From Flavobacteriales bacterium (GTDB taxonomy: Bacteria; Bacteroidota; Bacteroidia; CAIKAF01): DNA of 45,782 bases. Of the stretch, positions 23,191-32,463 are shown one piece after another (the first letter of the stretch is position 1; the number at the start of each line of letters is the position of its first letter). The notes under the pieces are model-generated. The model did no database searches, was not told the DNA's origin, and saw only the letters and a list, made by a program, of their open reading frames with translations. The stretch lies in assembly GCA_025055575.1 (NCBI GenBank), contig JANWWP010000040.1:1-45782 (forward strand), in the 5' to 3' direction. The position numbers and the translations under genes are program-made.

Positions 23191-25686
23191 ATGAAAAAAA
23201 CATTGGATTTTTGGACTTTTTCGGGCGGGGAAGGTGAAAGTGACTTTATTCCCGTCATCAACACCAACGAAGATATCAATCTCGGACTCCCTAACTTGCC
23301 GGAAACCCTTCCCATACTTCCCCTTCGCAATATGGTCTTGTTTCCAGGGGTGGTAGCGCCCATCACCGTGGGCCGCGACAAGTCCATACAACTCATTCGT
23401 GATGCCTACAAAGGCAATAAAATCATCGGAGTGGTGGCCCAGAAAGAAGGTTCGGTGGAGGTGCCCGGGTTTTCAGATGTGTATCCTGTGGGCACCATTG
23501 CTCTCATTCTCAAGATGCTGCGCATGCCCGACGGCAGCACCACTGTGATTATTCAGGGCCGCATGCGGATGGCTGTGACCGAGTTTGTGGCCGAAGAACC
23601 TTACATTCTCAGCCGATATCAGGTATTATCCGACCCGCCGGCTCCCAAAGACTCCAAGGAATTTATTGCCCTGATAGATACCATCAAAGACGTAGCGGTT
23701 CAAATTATTGAACAATCTCCTGAGATTCCTTCGGAAGCCGCCATCGCTGTCCGGAACATTGAAAATCCAGAATTCTTAATCCATTTTGTAGCCAACAACA
23801 TCAATATTTCTCTTCCCGACAAACAGAAGATCCTGGAAACCAACGGCATTCAGGAAAGATCCTCCCTGGTGCTCCATCACCTGAACCGGGAACTAGAACT
23901 GCTTGAACTGAAGAATAAAATCCGGAACAAAACCAAGTTAGACATTGACCGGCAGCAAAGGGAATACTTCCTCCACCAGCAAATGAAAGTGCTGCAGGAG
24001 GAGCTGGGCCAAGGCTCCAACCAGGATCTGGAAGAACTTAAAAAGAAAGCTGAAAATAAAAAATGGCCGGAAGCTATCGCCCAGCATTTCCAAAAAGAAC
24101 TGAATAAGCTGGAACGTATGAATCAGCACGCGGCCGAATACCCGGTGCAGCTCAACTACCTGCATCTGCTGACGGATTTGCCTTGGAACGAATACACTCC
24201 CGACAATTTCAATCTAAAAAATGCCGAAAAAATTCTGGACCGGGATCATTTCGGCATGAAGAAAATCAAAGCCCGCATTTTGGAATACCTTGCGGTGCTC
24301 AAACTGAAATCCGATATGAAGGCCCCGATTCTCTGCTTTGTGGGGCCGCCAGGTGTAGGTAAAACATCCTTGGGCCGCTCCATTGCCGAAGCCCTGGGCC
24401 GCAAATATGTCCGTATGGCGCTGGGCGGTCTGAAAGACGAATCAGAAATCCGCGGGCACCGGAAGACCTACGTTGGGGCTATGCCCGGCCGCATCATTCA
24501 AAATCTAAAAAAATGCGGCAGTTCCAACCCTGTGTTTATTCTGGATGAATTGGACAAAGTGGGCGTCTCTTTTCAGGGAGATCCGGCTTCGGCTCTTTTG
24601 GAAGTTTTGGATCCGGAGCAAAATAATACCTTCCTAGACAACTTTCTGGAGGTGGAGTATGATTTGTCGCGGGTGATGTTTATTGCCACCGCCAACACAA
24701 CGGCCACCATTCACCCTGCTTTGAGGGACCGCCTTGAGATCATCGAACTCTCCGGCTACAGCACCGAGGAAAAAGTACAGATCGCCAAGCGGCATCTGTT
24801 GCCGCGACAAACCCGTGAAAACGGACTTGAACCCAAGCAGATTAAAATCACCGACAAACAGCTGGCCTGGCTGGTGGAACATTACACCCATGAGTCGGGC
24901 GTACGCAATCTGGAGCGCGTTCTGGCGAAGCTCGTGCGGACCAAAGCCCGCGAAGTCGCTGAATTCCTGGACTCCAAAAAAGGTGCAGAGCCGGCGCCAG
25001 GATTCACGGAAGAAGATTTCATTAAAGCTCTGGGGCCTCCCCATCCCAAAGAAAAAACCATTGACAACAACTTTGCCGGCGTTGTGACCGGATTGGCCTG
25101 GACTGCCACCGGCGGCGACATTCTCTTCGTGGAAACCTCCGTTTCCGGAGGGCAGGGAAAGCTCACCCTCACCGGAAGCCTGGGGGATGTGATGAAGGAA
25201 TCGGCCGTGATTGCTCTGGAATATTTTAAGAAAATTAGTCCGGAGCTGGGCGTGCCCTATCTGCTTTTCGAGAAAACCAATGTGCACATTCACGTTCCGG
25301 AAGGCGCCGTTCCAAAAGACGGACCTTCGGCCGGCATCACCATGTTCACGGCCATAGCCTCTGCCTACACCCAGCGCAAGGTAAAAAAAGCCTTGGCCAT
25401 GACCGGCGAAATCACGCTGCGCGGCGAAGTGCTGCCCGTGGGCGGTATTAAGGAAAAACTTCTGGCCGCTCGCAGAGCCGGCATTAAGGAAGTGATTCTG
25501 TCCGAAAAAAACAAGCCCGATGTGGGGGAAATCGAGCCTGAATACCTTCGAAACCTCACCTTTCATTACGTGAAACGGGCGGATGAAGTTTTGGAGATTG
25601 CCTTGCTTAAGGAAAAAGTGAAAAAACCGCAGGACTTTGAATTTCTTTTAAATCTTCCCTCCTCCGTTCCAGGGCCAAAAAACTGA
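23191..25686 (+). CDS. lon: ATP-dependent Lon protease
   Basis: 831 residues: N-terminal substrate-binding domain (begins [16 protein letters not shown], about residue 40), a coiled-coil stretch (about 230-310), an AAA+ module with Walker A GPPGVGKT (about residues 385-392) and the sensor-type VMFIATANT, then the serine-lysine protease domain. The dyad is Ser713 (PKDGPSAG) and Lys756 (GGIKEK, by spacing to E. coli Ser679/Lys722). A cytoplasmic quality-control protease. The first 35 residues are a short Gly/Glu-rich extension before the domain. It stands as a single gene between tsaC and the MscS channel. Confidence 0.97.
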   Translation: MKKTLDFWTFSGGEGESDFIPVINTNEDINLGLPNLPETLPILPLRNMVLFPGVVAPITVGRDKSIQLIRDAYKGNKIIGVVAQKEGSVEVPGFSDVYPVGTIALILKMLRMPDGSTTVIIQGRMRMAVTEFVAEEPYILSRYQVLSDPPAPKDSKEFIALIDTIKDVAVQIIEQSPEIPSEAAIAVRNIENPEFLIHFVANNINISLPDKQKILETNGIQERSSLVLHHLNRELELLELKNKIRNKTKLDIDRQQREYFLHQQMKVLQEELGQGSNQDLEELKKKAENKKWPEAIAQHFQKELNKLERMNQHAAEYPVQLNYLHLLTDLPWNEYTPDNFNLKNAEKILDRDHFGMKKIKARILEYLAVLKLKSDMKAPILCFVGPPGVGKTSLGRSIAEALGRKYVRMALGGLKDESEIRGHRKTYVGAMPGRIIQNLKKCGSSNPVFILDELDKVGVSFQGDPASALLEVLDPEQNNTFLDNFLEVEYDLSRVMFIATANTTATIHPALRDRLEIIELSGYSTEEKVQIAKRHLLPRQTRENGLEPKQIKITDKQLAWLVEHYTHESGVRNLERVLAKLVRTKAREVAEFLDSKKGAEPAPGFTEEDFIKALGPPHPKEKTIDNNFAGVVTGLAWTATGGDILFVETSVSGGQGKLTLTGSLGDVMKESAVIALEYFKKISPELGVPYLLFEKTNVHIHVPEGAVPKDGPSAGITMFTAIASAYTQRKVKKALAMTGEITLRGEVLPVGGIKEKLLAARRAGIKEVILSEKNKPDVGEIEPEYLRNLTFHYVKRADEVLEIALLKEKVKKPQDFEFLLNLPSSVPGPKN

Positions 25687-25764
25687 CAGATTTCACAGCG
25701 CTTTGTGCTCGTCATTCAGGGCAAAACCAGACCGTCTAACTGGTGATACCTGGTATTTCATTTT

Positions 25765-25772
25765 TTCCTTTG
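25765..25772 (+). promoter_or_regulatory. Candidate -7 box of the MscS-family gene
   Basis: TTCCTTTG (one mismatch to TAnnTTTG) followed by CACAAGG, 28 nt before the ATG. Weak but of the same style as neighbouring promoters. Confidence 0.3.
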
Positions 25773-25800
25773 CACAAGGATTTTTGAATACGAGAATCTC

Positions 25801-26874
25801 ATGGAAATTCAAGAATTACTTCAGAGAACCCTTTGGCACAATACTCTGGAACAATGGCTCATTTCGCTGGGCATGGTGCTGGCTTCGGCCCTTTTCGCAG
25901 GGTTGCTGTACCGCATTCTGGATTTTTTCATGCACCAGATCGCGCGGCGCACAGCCACCCGGCTGGACGACCTGATCCTTGACCAGATACGCCGGCCGGC
26001 CATTCTGGCCATTGTACTCACGGGATTATGGTTTGCGCTGGAGCGCCTTCACTTCACCGACACGATCGATCGCCGCATCCACAAGCTCTTTGTCATTCTC
26101 ACCGCCGTCAACCTCACATGGGCAGCCTCCCGCATCATCAGCGCCCTCATTCGGGAACTGCTGCTTCCTTATGCTCAAAAAGAAAATAATGCTTTAGATG
26201 CTCAGCGTATCAAGTTGCTCCAGCAGGTGACCATCCTGCTGGTGTGGGCTGTGGGGCTCATCACCGGCCTCCACAATGCCGGATTTGATGTGGCAGCTTT
26301 TATCGCTGGACTGGGTATTGGCGGCATCGCCATCGCCCTGGCCGCCCAAGACACGGTGAAAAACATGCTGGGCGGTCTCATCCTTTTTCTGGATAAGCCC
26401 TTCCGCATCGGCGACCGCATCGTCATTGAAGGTTTTGACGGGAACGTGCAAGATATTGGCCTCCGCAGCACCCGCATCAAAACTTTGGAAGGCCGAATCG
26501 TCACCATCCCCAACGCCCACTTCAGCGAAAAGCCCATTGAAAACATCACCACAGGTCCGGCCTTTCGAGTGGTCACCGACCTGGGCCTGGTGTATTCCAC
26601 GCCCTATGAAAAGATTCAGGAAGCCTTGAATATTCTCAATCAACTGGCTGCCGAAAGAGTGGAACTCGAAGCTGATTCTATGGCTTTTTTTGCGGATTAC
26701 AAAGATTTTTCACTCAATATTCGTTTCGTATATTTCATCAAGCCCGGCTTCCCTGTATTTCAAACCCGTAACCTTATCAATCTGGAGATATTACGCCGGT
26801 TCAGAGAAGCCGGCCTGGAGTTTGCTTTCCCCACCCACACTGTATTTGTTCATAAAAATGATGGGATTTTTTAA
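25801..26874 (+). CDS. MscS-family mechanosensitive channel
   Basis: 357 residues. Four or so N-terminal membrane helices end in the MscS pore helix (AAFIAGLGIGGIAIALAAQDTVKN motifs, around residues 165-188) followed by FLDKPFRIGDRIVIEG and VQDIGLRSTRIKTLEGRIVTIPNA of the cytoplasmic beta domain. It opens under membrane tension to release solutes. A DUF6263-like lipoprotein gene follows after 31 nt with its own promoter-like box. Confidence 0.93.
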   Translation: MEIQELLQRTLWHNTLEQWLISLGMVLASALFAGLLYRILDFFMHQIARRTATRLDDLILDQIRRPAILAIVLTGLWFALERLHFTDTIDRRIHKLFVILTAVNLTWAASRIISALIRELLLPYAQKENNALDAQRIKLLQQVTILLVWAVGLITGLHNAGFDVAAFIAGLGIGGIAIALAAQDTVKNMLGGLILFLDKPFRIGDRIVIEGFDGNVQDIGLRSTRIKTLEGRIVTIPNAHFSEKPIENITTGPAFRVVTDLGLVYSTPYEKIQEALNILNQLAAERVELEADSMAFFADYKDFSLNIRFVYFIKPGFPVFQTRNLINLEILRRFREAGLEFAFPTHTVFVHKNDGIF

Positions 26875-26880
26875 TCTTTG
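26873..26880 (+). promoter_or_regulatory. Candidate -7 box of the DUF6263-like lipoprotein gene
   Basis: AATCTTTG (one mismatch to TAnnTTTG) followed by CACC, overlapping the end of the MscS gene and 25 nt before the ATG at 26906. Confidence 0.3.
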
Positions 26881-26905
26881 CACCTGTATCCATTAAATTT
26901 TTTGT

Positions 26906-27751
26906 ATGAAAATTTTAAAATTTTACGTTTTTATCTCTTGCTTGCTGTGGGCTCTGGCAGGCTGCCAATCTTCTCCAAAAGGCTCGGATGAAATTTCCTT
27001 GAAAATCGATCTAAAAAAAGGCTCCGCGATGAAAGTGGAAACCCAGATCGACCAGAGCATCATCACCGAAGCCCAGGGTCAGAAAATGAATATTGACCAA
27101 AAAATGGAATTTGTATTTGACTTGGCTGTGGAAGATATTGACCCTCAAAACAATTTCATTTTCAAAAACACCTACCGGCGCGTGGCTATGCAGCAAAACA
27201 TTCCCGGCATTGGGGAAAATGTTCTGGACACCGATCATCCGGAGGCATCCAAAGGAGCTGCCGTGAGCATAATGGAACCCCTTTTCAAAACTTTAATCGG
27301 AAAATCCATTAAAATGACCATGACACCCCGCGGGAAAATCCTGAGCATGGATATGTCTGAAATCCAAAATCTGACCGGTACCAATGAATTCAGTGAAAGC
27401 AATGGCCTCTCTGAGCTTTTCATCGAATATCCGGAAAAACCAATTAAACCCGGCGATACCTGGGAATGCGAGAGGGAAATCAAGGGAAAAATTCCAATGT
27501 GGTTGAAGGCTGGCTACACCTTAAAGGAGGTGAAAAACGGAGTGGCTTTTATTGGTGTACAAGGTTCGTATACATCGGCCGATGAAAAAATACAAATTTC
27601 CGGTACTACGGATGGTCTCATGCAAGTGGATGTGGCCACCGGCTGGACCCGCCGTTGTGAATTGAACCAAAAAATGGACATGCGCATTCAGCAGACGGGC
27701 CTGGAAATGCCCATGAATGTGGAGAGCCGTATCACGATTAACACGTTGTAA
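26906..27751 (+). CDS. Lipoprotein, DUF6263-like
   Basis: 281 residues with a signal peptide ending in the lipobox ALAGC (Cys20). The rest is a soluble beta-rich domain: alternating strands such as LKIDLKKGSAMKVET near the start, a central segment TMTPRGKILSMDMSEI, and EYPEKPIKPGDTWECER, a pattern I associate with the DUF6263 family of Bacteroidota surface or periplasmic proteins. No enzymatic motif is visible and its role is unknown. It is convergent with the alpha/beta hydrolase gene (11 nt between stops). Confidence 0.75.
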   Translation: MKILKFYVFISCLLWALAGCQSSPKGSDEISLKIDLKKGSAMKVETQIDQSIITEAQGQKMNIDQKMEFVFDLAVEDIDPQNNFIFKNTYRRVAMQQNIPGIGENVLDTDHPEASKGAAVSIMEPLFKTLIGKSIKMTMTPRGKILSMDMSEIQNLTGTNEFSESNGLSELFIEYPEKPIKPGDTWECEREIKGKIPMWLKAGYTLKEVKNGVAFIGVQGSYTSADEKIQISGTTDGLMQVDVATGWTRRCELNQKMDMRIQQTGLEMPMNVESRITINTL

Positions 27752-27762
27752 AGAAAGGATTT

Positions 27763-28557
27763 TTAGGATTTTTGCAAAATTTCGCTTAAAAACCTTTCCA
27801 CAGCCTCCAACGTCACGGAAGGCTCTTCTATCATGGCCATGTGGGCTGACCCGCCGGCTTCGAAAAAATGGGCCCCGGCTTCTTTGGCCAAATCCTTCAG
27901 CCGCTCCACATCGAGCAGAGGATCCCATCGCCCGGCCAAGATGGCCTTCGGAATCGGTAATCCGCGCCAGAGGTCCCGGCTGTCGGCCCGGTCCCTTAAA
28001 GCTTCTAAAGTGGCTGTAAAATGGTCAGGATCGAGGCCCAACCCATACTTCATCAGTACTTCTATTTCCCGCTCATAGGCTTCGGGCTGGGCAAATAAAT
28101 TGCGATAGAATTCCCGGAGATACAATTCCGGGTTGTGACGAAAAATCCGGATGCTCTGTTCGCGCTTGCGCTTTTTTTCCTCAGAATCGGCTTCAGGAGT
28201 GCTGTGAAATAAGAAAAGGCCTGCCAGCCAGGACGGAAACCTCCGAGCCACAGCCAAAGCCACATAGCCGCCCATACTGTGTCCCACCCACACGGCAGGC
28301 TGACGCACCTGCTTCTCCACCAACCAATTTTGTAGTTCCTCAGCAAAAAAGTCCAGTTTTTTAAGTTGCACGGCTTCGAAATAACGGGAAGCTCCGGCCC
28401 CGGGGAGGTCCGGGGCGAAGACCCGCACCGGCCACCTGGATGACACCTGCACGGCCAGCGGAGCCCATACAGACGAACTTTCACCCAGTCCGTGCAACAG
28501 AACCACATCAAGCCGGGGAAGGACCTCCGATTCAAAAATTTTTCCAGCCAAAGCCAT
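27763..28557 (-). CDS. Alpha/beta-fold hydrolase
   Basis: 264 residues counting from ATG 28557. The frame is open a further 87 codons upstream, but that part overlaps the divergent prc gene and has no hydrolase features; the domain starts at LDVVLLHGLGES, just after this ATG. The HG oxyanion-hole motif, nucleophile elbow GHSMGG and catalytic His in GGSAHMAMIEEP are visible, with the acid probably in GRWDPLL. Similar enzymes act on esters, lactones or menaquinone intermediates; the substrate cannot be inferred. The nearest pathway genes give no hint. Confidence 0.85.
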   Translation of the reverse strand: MALAGKIFESEVLPRLDVVLLHGLGESSSVWAPLAVQVSSRWPVRVFAPDLPGAGASRYFEAVQLKKLDFFAEELQNWLVEKQVRQPAVWVGHSMGGYVALAVARRFPSWLAGLFLFHSTPEADSEEKKRKREQSIRIFRHNPELYLREFYRNLFAQPEAYEREIEVLMKYGLGLDPDHFTATLEALRDRADSRDLWRGLPIPKAILAGRWDPLLDVERLKDLAKEAGAHFFEAGGSAHMAMIEEPSVTLEAVERFLSEILQKS

Positions 28558-28598
28558 CAAATAAGGATTTCTGACAAAAATGCGGCATAATTTTTCTA

Positions 28599-28606
28599 TA
28601 CGTTTG
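28599..28606 (+). promoter_or_regulatory. Candidate -7 promoter box of prc
   Basis: TACGTTTG matches TAnnTTTG exactly, 26 nt before the prc ATG in the 75-bp divergent gap with the hydrolase gene. Confidence 0.45.
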
Positions 28607-28632
28607 TGCGTTGTAGGATTTTTTGATTCCAG

Positions 28633-30747
28633 ATGCTCCGATTGATTTCCGCTGTGTACTGCGTTTTGGTTCTGAATGCCCTGTGGCCTGAAGGAATCCC
28701 TAAAAAAGCCTCGGATGGGGCCCCAACTCCTGAGGCGGATAGCCTCAAACCTTTGACGCCTTTGCCCTACCATAGCCGTCTGACCGTTGAAATCGTCAAT
28801 ATCCTGCGTTTCCAGCATTATCGCGAGCCGGAGTTCAACGACACTTTTTCAGCCCAAGTCTTCGACAGATATATAGGATACCTGGATCCTGCGCGGTTGT
28901 ATTTCCGGAAAAAAGACATTGAGAAACTGGGCGTGGCCCGTTACCAAATTGACGACATGCTGCGCAGCGGGGATGTGCAGTGGGCCTACGATGCGTACGA
29001 GCTGTACCGCAGGAGGGTGAACGAAAGAATTGATTTCACCCTATCCCTGAAAGAACAATCCTTTGATTATACCGGACAAGAACGTTATCATTACAACCGT
29101 GAAAAAGCACCTTGGCTGGTGACGGTGTATCAGTTGGATTCCCTCTGGACACTCAAAATTAAATCCGAAGCTCTATCCCTCAAGCTCGCCGGCAAAGACG
29201 AAGACGAAAGCGAAACCACGCTGGCCCGCCGTTATGAGAATCTCCGCACCAACCTGCGGAAACAAAAAAGCGAGGACGTCTATCAACTTTTCATGAATGC
29301 GGTGTGCGAAACTGTGGATCCCCACACCAATTACTTTGCGCCCCCCACGGCCGACAATTTTAAAATTTCAATGAGCAACTCTCTGGAAGGCATCGGCGCC
29401 ACGCTGCGCACCGAAGGAGAATTCACCAAAATTGTGGCTTTGTCCAAAGGAGGGCCGGCAGAAAAAAGTAAAGAACTTTCGGTGAACGATAAAATTATTG
29501 CTGTAGCCCAAGGCGACACCGGACGTTTTGAAGATGTCATCGGAATGCGTATTGACGAAGTGGTGGCGCGCATACGGGGCCCCAAGGGCACCGTGGTGCG
29601 GTTGCAAATTTTAGGGGCTTCGGACCCGGCCGGCAGCCCCCCGCGCACAGTACGCCTGGTGCGCGACAAAATCAAACTGGAGGACCAGAGCGCTAAAAGC
29701 GAAATAATTAAAATCCGCATGGGAAATAAAAATTTCCAATTTGGCGTCATTCATCTTCCATCGTTTTACCTGGACCATGAAGCCATGCAGAGAGGTGAAA
29801 AAGACTACAAAAGCACCACACGCGATGTACGCGTGATTTTGGAAAACTTCAGCCATGAAAAAGTGGATGGCGTGATCATGGACTTGCGCGGAAATGGCGG
29901 CGGCTCTCTCTATGAAGCCGTGGAATTGACGGGGTTATTCGTGAACCGGGAGCCCATTGTGCAGGTGCGCAACGCCCAGGGCCAGGTGGAAGTGCGCCAC
30001 GACGAACCAGGGATAGCCTACCGCGGGCCGCTTTTGGTGATGGTGGACCGATTTTCGGCCTCGGCCAGTGAAATTTTCTCGGCCGCTATCCAAGACATGG
30101 GAAGGGGCCTGGTGGTGGGTTCCAAAACCTTTGGAAAAGGCACCGTTCAAAACCTAGTGGACCTCAACCGGGTGCTCCCCCGGGAGAAAGATCGCCTGGG
30201 CCAATTGAAACTGACCATTGCCAAATTTTACCGCATTTCAGGCGGCAGCACGCAGCATGCCGGCGTGACACCCGACATCCCGTTCGCATCCGCCGTGCCC
30301 GAAGAGGAGTACGGTGAAAGCGCCGAGCCCACCGCGCTTCCCTTCGATCAAATCGCCCCTGTGCCCCACGATGGGGCTCCTCTGGATGAAAAGTTGATAC
30401 AAACGCTGCGCAGTAAAAGTGCCGCGCGTCTGGATAAAAATCCCGACTACCAGTGGTATCTCACTGATATTGAAATAAGTCGGCGCAAAAGGGAGGAAGG
30501 CAGCGTCACGCTCAACGAAAACGACATGCTTCGGGAAAGACAGATGGAGGAGGAAAGGCAATTGATGAAAATCAATGCCCAAAGGGCGCGGAAAGGCCTC
30601 AAACCTTTAGAAAAACTGGCCGACAAACCCAAAGATGAAAAAGAAGAAGACTTTCTACTGACCGAAGCCGGCTACATCCTGGCAGATTTCATCCAGCTTC
30701 AGTCTGAAAAAAATGGAGCCGGCGCCAAAGTGGAAAAAAGCCGTTGA
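28633..30747 (+). CDS. prc: Carboxy-terminal processing (tail-specific) protease Prc, S41A
   Basis: 704 residues exported by an N-terminal signal (about residues 1-20). An N-terminal helical region, a PDZ domain (about 245-330; GIGATL, GGPAEKSKELSVNDKIIAV) and the protease core with DLRGNGGGSL follow. The dyad is Ser477 in FSASASEI and Lys502 in TFGKGTVQ (chosen by the 25-residue spacing of E. coli Prc). A C-terminal DUF3340-like region with charged helices ends the protein. It trims periplasmic proteins such as lipoproteins and peptidoglycan hydrolases. Divergent from the hydrolase gene. Confidence 0.94.
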   Translation: MLRLISAVYCVLVLNALWPEGIPKKASDGAPTPEADSLKPLTPLPYHSRLTVEIVNILRFQHYREPEFNDTFSAQVFDRYIGYLDPARLYFRKKDIEKLGVARYQIDDMLRSGDVQWAYDAYELYRRRVNERIDFTLSLKEQSFDYTGQERYHYNREKAPWLVTVYQLDSLWTLKIKSEALSLKLAGKDEDESETTLARRYENLRTNLRKQKSEDVYQLFMNAVCETVDPHTNYFAPPTADNFKISMSNSLEGIGATLRTEGEFTKIVALSKGGPAEKSKELSVNDKIIAVAQGDTGRFEDVIGMRIDEVVARIRGPKGTVVRLQILGASDPAGSPPRTVRLVRDKIKLEDQSAKSEIIKIRMGNKNFQFGVIHLPSFYLDHEAMQRGEKDYKSTTRDVRVILENFSHEKVDGVIMDLRGNGGGSLYEAVELTGLFVNREPIVQVRNAQGQVEVRHDEPGIAYRGPLLVMVDRFSASASEIFSAAIQDMGRGLVVGSKTFGKGTVQNLVDLNRVLPREKDRLGQLKLTIAKFYRISGGSTQHAGVTPDIPFASAVPEEEYGESAEPTALPFDQIAPVPHDGAPLDEKLIQTLRSKSAARLDKNPDYQWYLTDIEISRRKREEGSVTLNENDMLRERQMEEERQLMKINAQRARKGLKPLEKLADKPKDEKEEDFLLTEAGYILADFIQLQSEKNGAGAKVEKSR

Positions 30748-30922
30748 TTTTTCCACATCGAAACCGCTCCCCTGGGAAAAATAATCCGATGAAATTCAGG
30801 ATACTTCGACGGCAACCGCTCACCTATTGTGCGTCAAAACACAAGAAAAGCTTAAGCGCCCCTGTCCTAAAGATCTACATACCAGGAGCTGAGGAGAAGA
30901 GGTTGATTTGGCTTTAAAATTG

Positions 30923-30930
30923 CAATTTTG
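30923..30930 (+). promoter_or_regulatory. Candidate -7 box of the OmpH-like gene
   Basis: CAATTTTG (one mismatch to TAnnTTTG), with a TTG 17 nt upstream at 30903-30905 that could be the -33 element. The start codon is 7 nt downstream of the box. The rest of the 190-bp gap from 30748 shows nothing recognisable. Confidence 0.3.
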
Positions 30931-30937
30931 CCCCCGC

Positions 30938-31519
30938 ATGAATAAAGTTCACACAGCCTGGCTCAGCGTGCTCACTTTGGTTGTGGGTTTCTTGGTATTT
31001 CAACACTACCGTTCTACCACGGGAAATCACCCATCCTTTCAAAATACAGATTCTGTTTCCGGCACAGCCAGCATCCTGTACATTGACACCGACTCTGTGA
31101 TTTCCGGCTACGCATTGGCCGAAGACAAACGAAAATTTTTGGAAGAAAAAAACGAAGCCCGTGAAAAGCAATTAAGAAGCCGTCAGATGGCTTACGAAGC
31201 CGAAGCCCGCAAGTACCAAAAAGAATTGCCCATCATGACGCAGCGGGAGCAAGCCAAGGCCGAAGAAAAACTCATGAAGCTGCAGCAGGAACTTCTGGAA
31301 ATGCAACAACGCTTTCAGCAGGAAGCCCTGGCCGAAGAGCAGGCGCTCGTCTTACTTCTGGCGGATACCTTGGAAACCTTTATGAAAGAGTACGCCCAAG
31401 GCAAAAAGATAGACTATGTGCTGGGCTATCAGCGCAACGGGAGCATTTTTTATAAAAATCCCCATCTGGATATTACAGCGGATGTGATTCGCCGGCTAAA
31501 CGAGCGCTACAAACCTTGA
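30938..31519 (+). CDS. OmpH/Skp-family periplasmic chaperone
   Basis: 193 residues from ATG 30938 (an in-frame TTG 30 nt upstream falls in the promoter region). One N-terminal hydrophobic segment (LSVLTLVVGFLVFQHY) serves as signal or anchor. The sequence ILYIDTDSVISGY opens the Skp domain, followed by a long Glu/Lys/Gln-rich coiled coil (about residues 70-145) and the closing IDYVLGY segment with ITADVIRRLNERY, as in OmpH proteins. Skp-type trimers hold unfolded outer-membrane proteins. It lies 13 nt before the TerC gene. Confidence 0.88.
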   Translation: MNKVHTAWLSVLTLVVGFLVFQHYRSTTGNHPSFQNTDSVSGTASILYIDTDSVISGYALAEDKRKFLEEKNEAREKQLRSRQMAYEAEARKYQKELPIMTQREQAKAEEKLMKLQQELLEMQQRFQQEALAEEQALVLLLADTLETFMKEYAQGKKIDYVLGYQRNGSIFYKNPHLDITADVIRRLNERYKP

Positions 31520-31532
31520 CAGCACGGCCACC

Positions 31533-32345
31533 ATGGATGCGGGCCTGATCCTGAGTTTTCTGACCCTTGTGGGCATGGAAATCGTCCTCGGGGTGGACAA
31601 CATTATTTTCATTTCTATCCTCACGGACAAGGTGCCACTGAAGCAACAACGCCAGACCCGCATTGTCGGACTTTCCTTAGCCATGCTGATGCGCATTGCG
31701 ATGCTTCTGGGGATAGCCTGGATTGCCCGGCTGAGGACACCGGTATTTTCAATACGTTTTGCAGAAAATCCATCCTTTGTGTGGGGCGGAGCGGAAGGAT
31801 TTTTTCCCTTCAGCGGCAGGGATCTTTTGCTGATGGCTGGGGGCGTGTTTCTGGTGATCAAAACCCTGATTGAGATTGTAGAAAAATTGTTGGATACCTC
31901 TGATGAGCCGCCCGCAGGCATCCAGGTCAGTAATCCGGAGGGGGTGAAGCGGCGGGCAAAAGTCCGCTTCCGGTCGGTGATTTTTCAAATCATTCTCATT
32001 GATATTCTTTTCTCGTTTGATTCCATTCTGACCGCCATTGGTCTTGTGCAGGATGTCCGGCTGATGATTGCCGCCGTGATAGTGAGCATGGTTTTTATGA
32101 TGGTGGCCTCCAAGTATGTCAGCGATTTCATTAATCGGTTCCCCGGAATCCGAATGTTGGCCTTACTTTTTCTGGTATTGATTGGAGCTCATTTGTTTTT
32201 TGAAGGCATACGTTGGCATCCTTTTGAGAAAGAACACCTGTATTTCGCCCTGGTATTTGGACTGTTGGTGGAGTGGCTGGACATTCTCTACCGGCGCAAC
32301 CACGATCCCCAAAAAACAAAGGCTCCCAACGGGAGCCTTTCTTAG
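31533..32345 (+). CDS. TerC-family integral membrane protein
   Basis: 270 residues, mostly hydrophobic, seven or so helices. The two Asp-bearing family motifs are visible: MEIVLGVDNIIFISI in helix 1 and DILFSFDSILTAIGL in the middle. TerC proteins are linked to metal (Mn2+) efflux and tellurite resistance; which ion moves here is not known. The last codons (PNGSLS then TAG) are encoded by the hairpin that forms the terminator of the opposite-strand tRNA-Asp. Follows the Skp-like gene by 13 nt. Confidence 0.9.
   Translation: MDAGLILSFLTLVGMEIVLGVDNIIFISILTDKVPLKQQRQTRIVGLSLAMLMRIAMLLGIAWIARLRTPVFSIRFAENPSFVWGGAEGFFPFSGRDLLLMAGGVFLVIKTLIEIVEKLLDTSDEPPAGIQVSNPEGVKRRAKVRFRSVIFQIILIDILFSFDSILTAIGLVQDVRLMIAAVIVSMVFMMVASKYVSDFINRFPGIRMLALLFLVLIGAHLFFEGIRWHPFEKEHLYFALVFGLLVEWLDILYRRNHDPQKTKAPNGSLS
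32318..32340. terminator. Bidirectional terminator hairpin shared by TerC gene and tRNA-Asp
   Basis: AAAGGCTCCC-AAC-GGGAGCCTTT, a perfect 10-bp stem with a 3-nt loop. Read leftward it is followed by GTTTTTTGG, a classic intrinsic terminator for tRNA-Asp. Rightward it lies inside the last codons of the TerC gene and is followed by only CTT, so it would be weaker there. Confidence 0.85.
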
Positions 32346-32419
32346 CGGTCTGGACGGGACTCGAACCCGCGACCTCCGCCGTGACAGGGCGGCATTCTAA
32401 CCAGCTGAACTACCAGACC
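32346..32419 (-). tRNA. tRNA-Asp (anticodon GTC)
   Basis: 74 nt without CCA. The acceptor stem pairs GGTCTGG with CCAGACC, the discriminator is G as usual for tRNA-Asp, the anticodon loop reads CTGTCAC, and the T-loop is GTTCGAGTC. The D-arm has GTTCAGCTGGTTAGAAT. CCA is not encoded (CTA follows). It is preceded by an exact -7 box at 32435-32442 and followed by the 32318-32340 terminator. Confidence 0.97.
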
Positions 32420-32434
32420 CGCTTAAACCGGCTG

Positions 32435-32442
32435 CAAATTTA
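32435..32442 (-). promoter_or_regulatory. Candidate -7 promoter box of tRNA-Asp
   Basis: The complement reads TAAATTTG, exact TAnnTTTG, followed by CAGCC as at rpsF; the mature tRNA 5' end is 15 nt downstream. Confidence 0.5.
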
Positions 32443-32463
32443 CTGTTTTTTATAATTCCACCT

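Noticed and set aside
24634-25566. 310-codon open frame antisense to lon
   Set aside because: lon is fully conserved with all motifs in the other strand; the antisense frame has no recognisable domain and follows codon bias of lon.
28558-28818. Upstream extension of the alpha/beta hydrolase frame
   Set aside because: It overlaps the divergent prc start and promoter, and the hydrolase domain begins at the ATG at 28557.
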